Shown here: positions 7,400 to 10,052 of the stretch, piece by piece
Layout: every line of letters starts with the position of its first letter
Numbering within the stretch: position 1 is the first letter of the stretch
DNA from: Elusimicrobiota bacterium
Lineage (GTDB): Bacteria > CG03 > SLGR01
Direction of reading: 5' to 3'
Assembly: GCA_012511615.1 (NCBI GenBank)
Contig: JAAZFS010000010.1
Span: forward strand, 1-10,052
DNA: 10,052 bases
The notes under the pieces: model-generated
What the model was told of the DNA's origin: nothing
Databases searched by the model: none
What the model saw: only the letters and a program-made list of their open reading frames with translations
Made by a program: the position numbers and the translations under genes

Positions 7400-7428
7400 C
7401 TTATACAAATAATAATTTAAATTGTAAA
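7400..7428 (-). promoter_or_regulatory. Candidate sigma70-type promoter for the LTD and HhH-barrel half of the cluster
   Basis: Reading the minus strand, TTTACA (7423-7428) and TATAAG (7400-7405) each match 5 of 6 consensus bases and are exactly 17 nt apart. Transcription would start near 7393, leaving a leader of about 47 nt with a good SD site. This is one of only two nominal gaps above 50 nt, and the other is mostly lost coding sequence. The spacer contains the 10-nt palindrome AATTTAAATT (7414-7423), which may be an operator half or simply AT-richness. AT-rich gaps produce promoter look-alikes, and the host sigma consensus is unknown. Confidence 0.5.
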
Positions 7429-7432
7429 ATAT

Positions 7433-8392
7433 CTATCTTTCCGTCTCAACGACGAAAGTCTTACCATCGGTATAGACCAAGACATGGCCATCATAGTCAG
7501 TCCGATAGATTTCAGCCCCCACACTTTCAATGCGATTAAGGGCTTCAGCTCTGGGGTGGCCAAAGGTGTTTCTATCTCCAACAGGAATAAGGGCGACCTC
7601 TGGAAGCACCTGCTCTAAAAAAGGTTTACTTGAGGAGGTCGCAGACCCATGATGTCCCACCTGGAGTATATTTGATGCCAGCTGGCTACGGTATTTTCGG
7701 GCAGCATAAAGCTCGCCTCTTTCTTCAAGGTCACCTGTAAGAAGAAAACTAACATCACCGCAGATAACTTTCATAAGAACAGAATTATTGTTGGAATCAG
7801 AATTGGTTCCTCTAAAATAAAAATCCGCTGGGGGTGAAAAAATTTCCACCTTAACACTCTTACCTAAATCAATCTTATGTCCATCTCCCTCTCTGATTAC
7901 CATATAATCAGAACCCCGAGCCCTGACTAGGTTTAAAAGATCGGCATAAAGTCCAGAATCAGGGTCAAATCCTGGATCTAAAAAAGTCTTAACCTTAAAA
8001 TTATTGAGTATGGCTGGCATACCTCCGATATGGTCTGAATGAGAATGAGACATCAGCATATAATCTAATTCGTTTATCTCTAATTCATCTAAATAGGGGA
8101 CTATCACTCTGGCGCCTGGATCCCAGGAAGAGCCCATCCATTCTGGAGTACCGCCTGCATCATAAAGCAGGGTCTTTCCCTCAGGCGAAACTATTAATAC
8201 AGCATTACCTTGACCGACATCTAAGAAAACTACCAATAAATCGTTTTCTGTTTTCTGGTACCTGGCCGGAGGAACCCGTCTGGCAAGAAGAGCATCTTGA
8301 CCGACTCCCCGCTGTCCAGCAGCCCTAAGAGCGGGCGAGGCCGGCAGAAGTATAAATAAAGTCAATAAAATCTTCTGTAAAAAGCTAATCAT
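7433..8392 (-). CDS. Exported ComEC-type metallo-beta-lactamase-fold hydrolase, probable nuclease
   Basis: A 319-residue protein with signal peptide 1-25 (MISFLQKILLTLFILLPASP, cleavage near LRAA), then one complete MBL domain. Motifs in order: VVFLDVGQGNAVLI (54-67), LLYDAGG (75-81), MSHSHSDHIGG with H116, H118, D120 and H121 as metal ligands, NNNSVLMK (201-208), LLTGDLEE with D221, QVGHHGS with H247, and NTFGHP (275-280). This set is diagnostic of the ComEC/Rec2 C-terminal domain, which in ComEC is thought to degrade the non-imported DNA strand. The ComEC channel and OB domains are absent, so it stands alone and is exported to the periplasm or beyond. All metal ligands are intact. Its ATG overlaps the stop of the PorV gene (TAATG). 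DNA hydrolysis is inferred; related MBL proteins cleave RNA or phosphodiesters. Confidence 0.92.
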   Translation of the reverse strand: MISFLQKILLTLFILLPASPALRAAGQRGVGQDALLARRVPPARYQKTENDLLVVFLDVGQGNAVLIVSPEGKTLLYDAGGTPEWMGSSWDPGARVIVPYLDELEINELDYMLMSHSHSDHIGGMPAILNNFKVKTFLDPGFDPDSGLYADLLNLVRARGSDYMVIREGDGHKIDLGKSVKVEIFSPPADFYFRGTNSDSNNNSVLMKVICGDVSFLLTGDLEERGELYAARKYRSQLASNILQVGHHGSATSSSKPFLEQVLPEVALIPVGDRNTFGHPRAEALNRIESVGAEIYRTDYDGHVLVYTDGKTFVVETER

Positions 8393-9312
8393 TAAAAAAC
8401 AATTCCCATGGCTATCATCATTGACATACCAAGCTCGCCCATTGAGGCGGCAGTGATATCAAAGACATATTCCAAATCATCAATATAGCGGATTCCAATT
8501 CCACCAGTAAGACCCAAGGAAGTCCCTATATCATTTCCAAACCGGTATCCAGCTCTAATATCCAAGAGTTTTAAAGGAGAATATTCTACCCCTACCCCTC
8601 CTCCAAAAATACCTTCAGCAAAAAGATATTTTAGATCGGCCGTTGCCTTTATGGTCCCATCAAAAATCACATCAGCAACTCCCAATCTGACAAGAGCCGG
8701 CAGGGAGAAATCATCCTTGTAGCCTATGCTTGTACCTAAATTTTCTACGACCAATCCAAGATAGAGTTCTTGAATATCATCAATAGGAATATTATACTGA
8801 GCCCCAGCTGATCCCGCAAGAGCTGTGGCAGACTCACCATCTATCATTTCAAACAGAAGTTTCATCCCCAAACCAACATTAAAGGCTTCTGTAAGTTTCA
8901 GCCCTTGAGCAGCATCCAAAACGCCTGCCTGGTAAGCATAAGAACCAACACTTGCCCGTCCATCAGGTCTCTTTGAGATTTCTCCAGAGTTAAAGTAATA
9001 GAGTCCAGCGCCGAATCCTCCGATATCAAGCGCATGCCTATAAGAAACTTTCCCATAAAAAGAATCATTTATCCAACTGGCCGCCGTAAGAGTAGCCTCA
9101 TTAAAAACTCCATCTACCAGGCCAGCCGGGTTAAAATAAATAGCATCTGGTCCTGTTGCTATGGCAGTAAAGGCCGAGCCCATGGCATGGGCCCTTACGC
9201 TTTTGGGTATAAGAAGAAAATCCGCACCAGTTTCACCTGCGGCAGATAGGTCAACTATTGCAGTCTGGATAAATAGGATGCCAACCAGTATTGAGAATAA
9301 AAACTTCTTCAT
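8392..9312 (-). CDS. PorV/PorQ (UPF0164)-family outer-membrane protein
   Basis: A 306-residue barrel with signal peptide 1-25 (ending DLSAA). The mature start GETGADFLLIPKSVRAHAMG followed by SAFTAIATGPDAIYFNPAGL (N61-P62-A63-G64) is the hallmark of the PorV/PorQ family. Strand-rich repeats follow, and the ending MSMMIAMGIVF carries a terminal Phe, as in BAM-assembled barrels. In Bacteroidota PorV binds the C-terminal domains of type IX secretion cargo and carries them to the surface; in other phyla the role is less clear. It overlaps the PLD nuclease upstream (ATGA) and the MBL gene downstream (TAATG), with no SD of its own, so the three are probably made together. The upstream gene carries a cargo-like tail, which fits a PorV-cargo pairing by context only. 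Confidence 0.88.
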   Translation of the reverse strand: MKKFLFSILVGILFIQTAIVDLSAAGETGADFLLIPKSVRAHAMGSAFTAIATGPDAIYFNPAGLVDGVFNEATLTAASWINDSFYGKVSYRHALDIGGFGAGLYYFNSGEISKRPDGRASVGSYAYQAGVLDAAQGLKLTEAFNVGLGMKLLFEMIDGESATALAGSAGAQYNIPIDDIQELYLGLVVENLGTSIGYKDDFSLPALVRLGVADVIFDGTIKATADLKYLFAEGIFGGGVGVEYSPLKLLDIRAGYRFGNDIGTSLGLTGGIGIRYIDDLEYVFDITAASMGELGMSMMIAMGIVF

Positions 9313-10052
9313 CTTATTACCGCAAACTTATCCATGGAAGAAAAATTACCATCTCCCGTCTTAACTTCCAAGCGAATAAAATAAAGGCCCGGAGCTATAT
9401 CATGGCCCGCCTTATTCTTCATATCCCAGATGAACTTATTATCAGAGCCAGGATAAAATGAAGGATTAATAGTAACTACCTCAGCACCACTTAAAGTAAA
9501 TATTGTCGCAGATACCTCCTGAACCATGGAAGATAATCTATACTCTACACTTAAGTCATCAGTAAACTTTGCTGGTGAAGGATAAACAAGAAGATTTCCT
9601 ATGGCAGGCTCATCTCTCACATAAAGACTTCCAGAAGCTATGGAATAATTTTTCTGAAATTCCTGCCAGAAGAGATCAGCCATAGCGCTGGAATGAATTA
9701 CAAGAAAATTTTCATCATTAACATTGAGAGCATTTGGAGTCCAGTTATAGGAGCCGGTTATTACCTTTGCATTAGGAGTTCCAGCATCTATTACGACAAA
9801 TTTATGGTGAAGGTTTCCGGGGTTTCCATCAGGAATGACATCAATCCCCATACCCCTAAGAATTTCAAGCGTGCTCATTGAAGTCCCTTGACCGGACTCA
9901 ACAACCCCCCTCACCTCTACACCAGCCAGATGGGCATACTCCAAGGCACCTATAATAGATTCTTCATTAAATGAGAAAGTGAAAAGATTAAAATATACAG
10001 AATGTTCTGCCTGAGTGATATGGTCTACCAGGGCTTGAGCGGGACTGGTTAA
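9309..10052 (-). CDS. PLD-superfamily nuclease-like protein with C-terminal sorting-like domain, N-terminus outside window
   Basis: The frame is open to the very edge of the window (248 codons including the stop), so the start is missing; the TTG at 9942-9944 lies inside the domain and is not the real start. The visible part begins LTSPAQALVDHITQAEHSVY and continues through SIIGALEYAHLAGVEVRGVV, the usual beta-alpha-beta core of a PLD half-domain. The HKD motif is intact: LHHKFVVID then GSYNWT (9741-9809), followed by NDENFLVI. This resembles single-HKD nucleases of the Nuc type, which act as dimers on DNA or RNA; a second HKD upstream of the edge cannot be excluded. The last 95 residues form a FlgD/T9SS-like tail: LLVYPSPAKF, ATIFTLSGAEV, IWDMKNKAG, APGLYFIRLEV and the ending DKFAVIR. 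Phospholipase activity is possible but less likely in this context. Confidence 0.88.
   Translation of the reverse strand, partial: LTSPAQALVDHITQAEHSVYFNLFTFSFNEESIIGALEYAHLAGVEVRGVVESGQGTSMSTLEILRGMGIDVIPDGNPGNLHHKFVVIDAGTPNAKVITGSYNWTPNALNVNDENFLVIHSSAMADLFWQEFQKNYSIASGSLYVRDEPAIGNLLVYPSPAKFTDDLSVEYRLSSMVQEVSATIFTLSGAEVVTINPSFYPGSDNKFIWDMKNKAGHDIAPGLYFIRLEVKTGDGNFSSMDKFAVIR

Noticed and set aside
1..10052. CRISPR array, tRNA/rRNA, insertion sequence or phage genes
   Set aside because: No direct-repeat array, no cloverleaf or rRNA-like stretch, and no transposase or integrase motif on either strand; the only repeat is the coding E/P linker.

Overview
The window is a single block of minus-strand genes, with nothing credible on the plus strand. 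Nearly every product is an exported or outer-membrane protein of a diderm bacterium. Gene order in the direction of transcription, from position 10052 down to 1, is: (1) a partial PLD-type nuclease with a C-terminal sorting-like domain; (2) a PorV/PorQ-family outer-membrane barrel; (3) an exported ComEC-type metallo-beta-lactamase (MBL) hydrolase; (4) an exported lamin-tail-domain (LTD) protein; (5) a PorV-like barrel fused to two ComEA-type helix-hairpin-helix (HhH) domains; (6) two HhH domains fused to a large beta-barrel; (7) a FadL/PorV-like barrel; (8) a second, divergent LTD protein; (9) the start of another PorV-like barrel, cut by the window edge. Genes overlap (ATGA, TAATG, ATGA) or sit 3 to 38 nt apart. 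The only larger gaps are 86 nt, which holds a good sigma70-type promoter candidate, and a nominal 99 nt.

The organism cannot be named. The combination of PorV/UPF0164 barrels, LTDs, ComEA-type HhH barrels and C-terminal FlgD/type IX secretion (T9SS)-like domains ending in short K/R motifs is typical of the FCB group (Bacteroidota and relatives) and of diderm candidate phyla such as those around Elusimicrobiota and Omnitrophota. Base composition is moderately AT-leaning with AT-rich gaps. A metagenome-derived contig is a reasonable guess.

Taken together the genes look like a surface DNA-handling cluster. Two outer-membrane barrels carry DNA-binding HhH pairs. Two putative nucleases (PLD and ComEC-type MBL) are exported without any inner-membrane channel. 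Two LTD proteins have surface-sorting-like tails, and several PorV-like barrels could serve as their shuttles or anchors. Capture and processing of extracellular DNA is an inference from domain content and operon structure, not a demonstrated function.

Two genes look damaged as read. The HhH barrel (6) has an in-frame TAA that cuts off a 27-residue tail ending in a textbook outer-membrane beta-signal; the 'intergenic' 99 nt is mostly that tail. The last partial barrel (9) has its signal peptide and mature part in different frames. These may be sequence errors, real mutations or decay.
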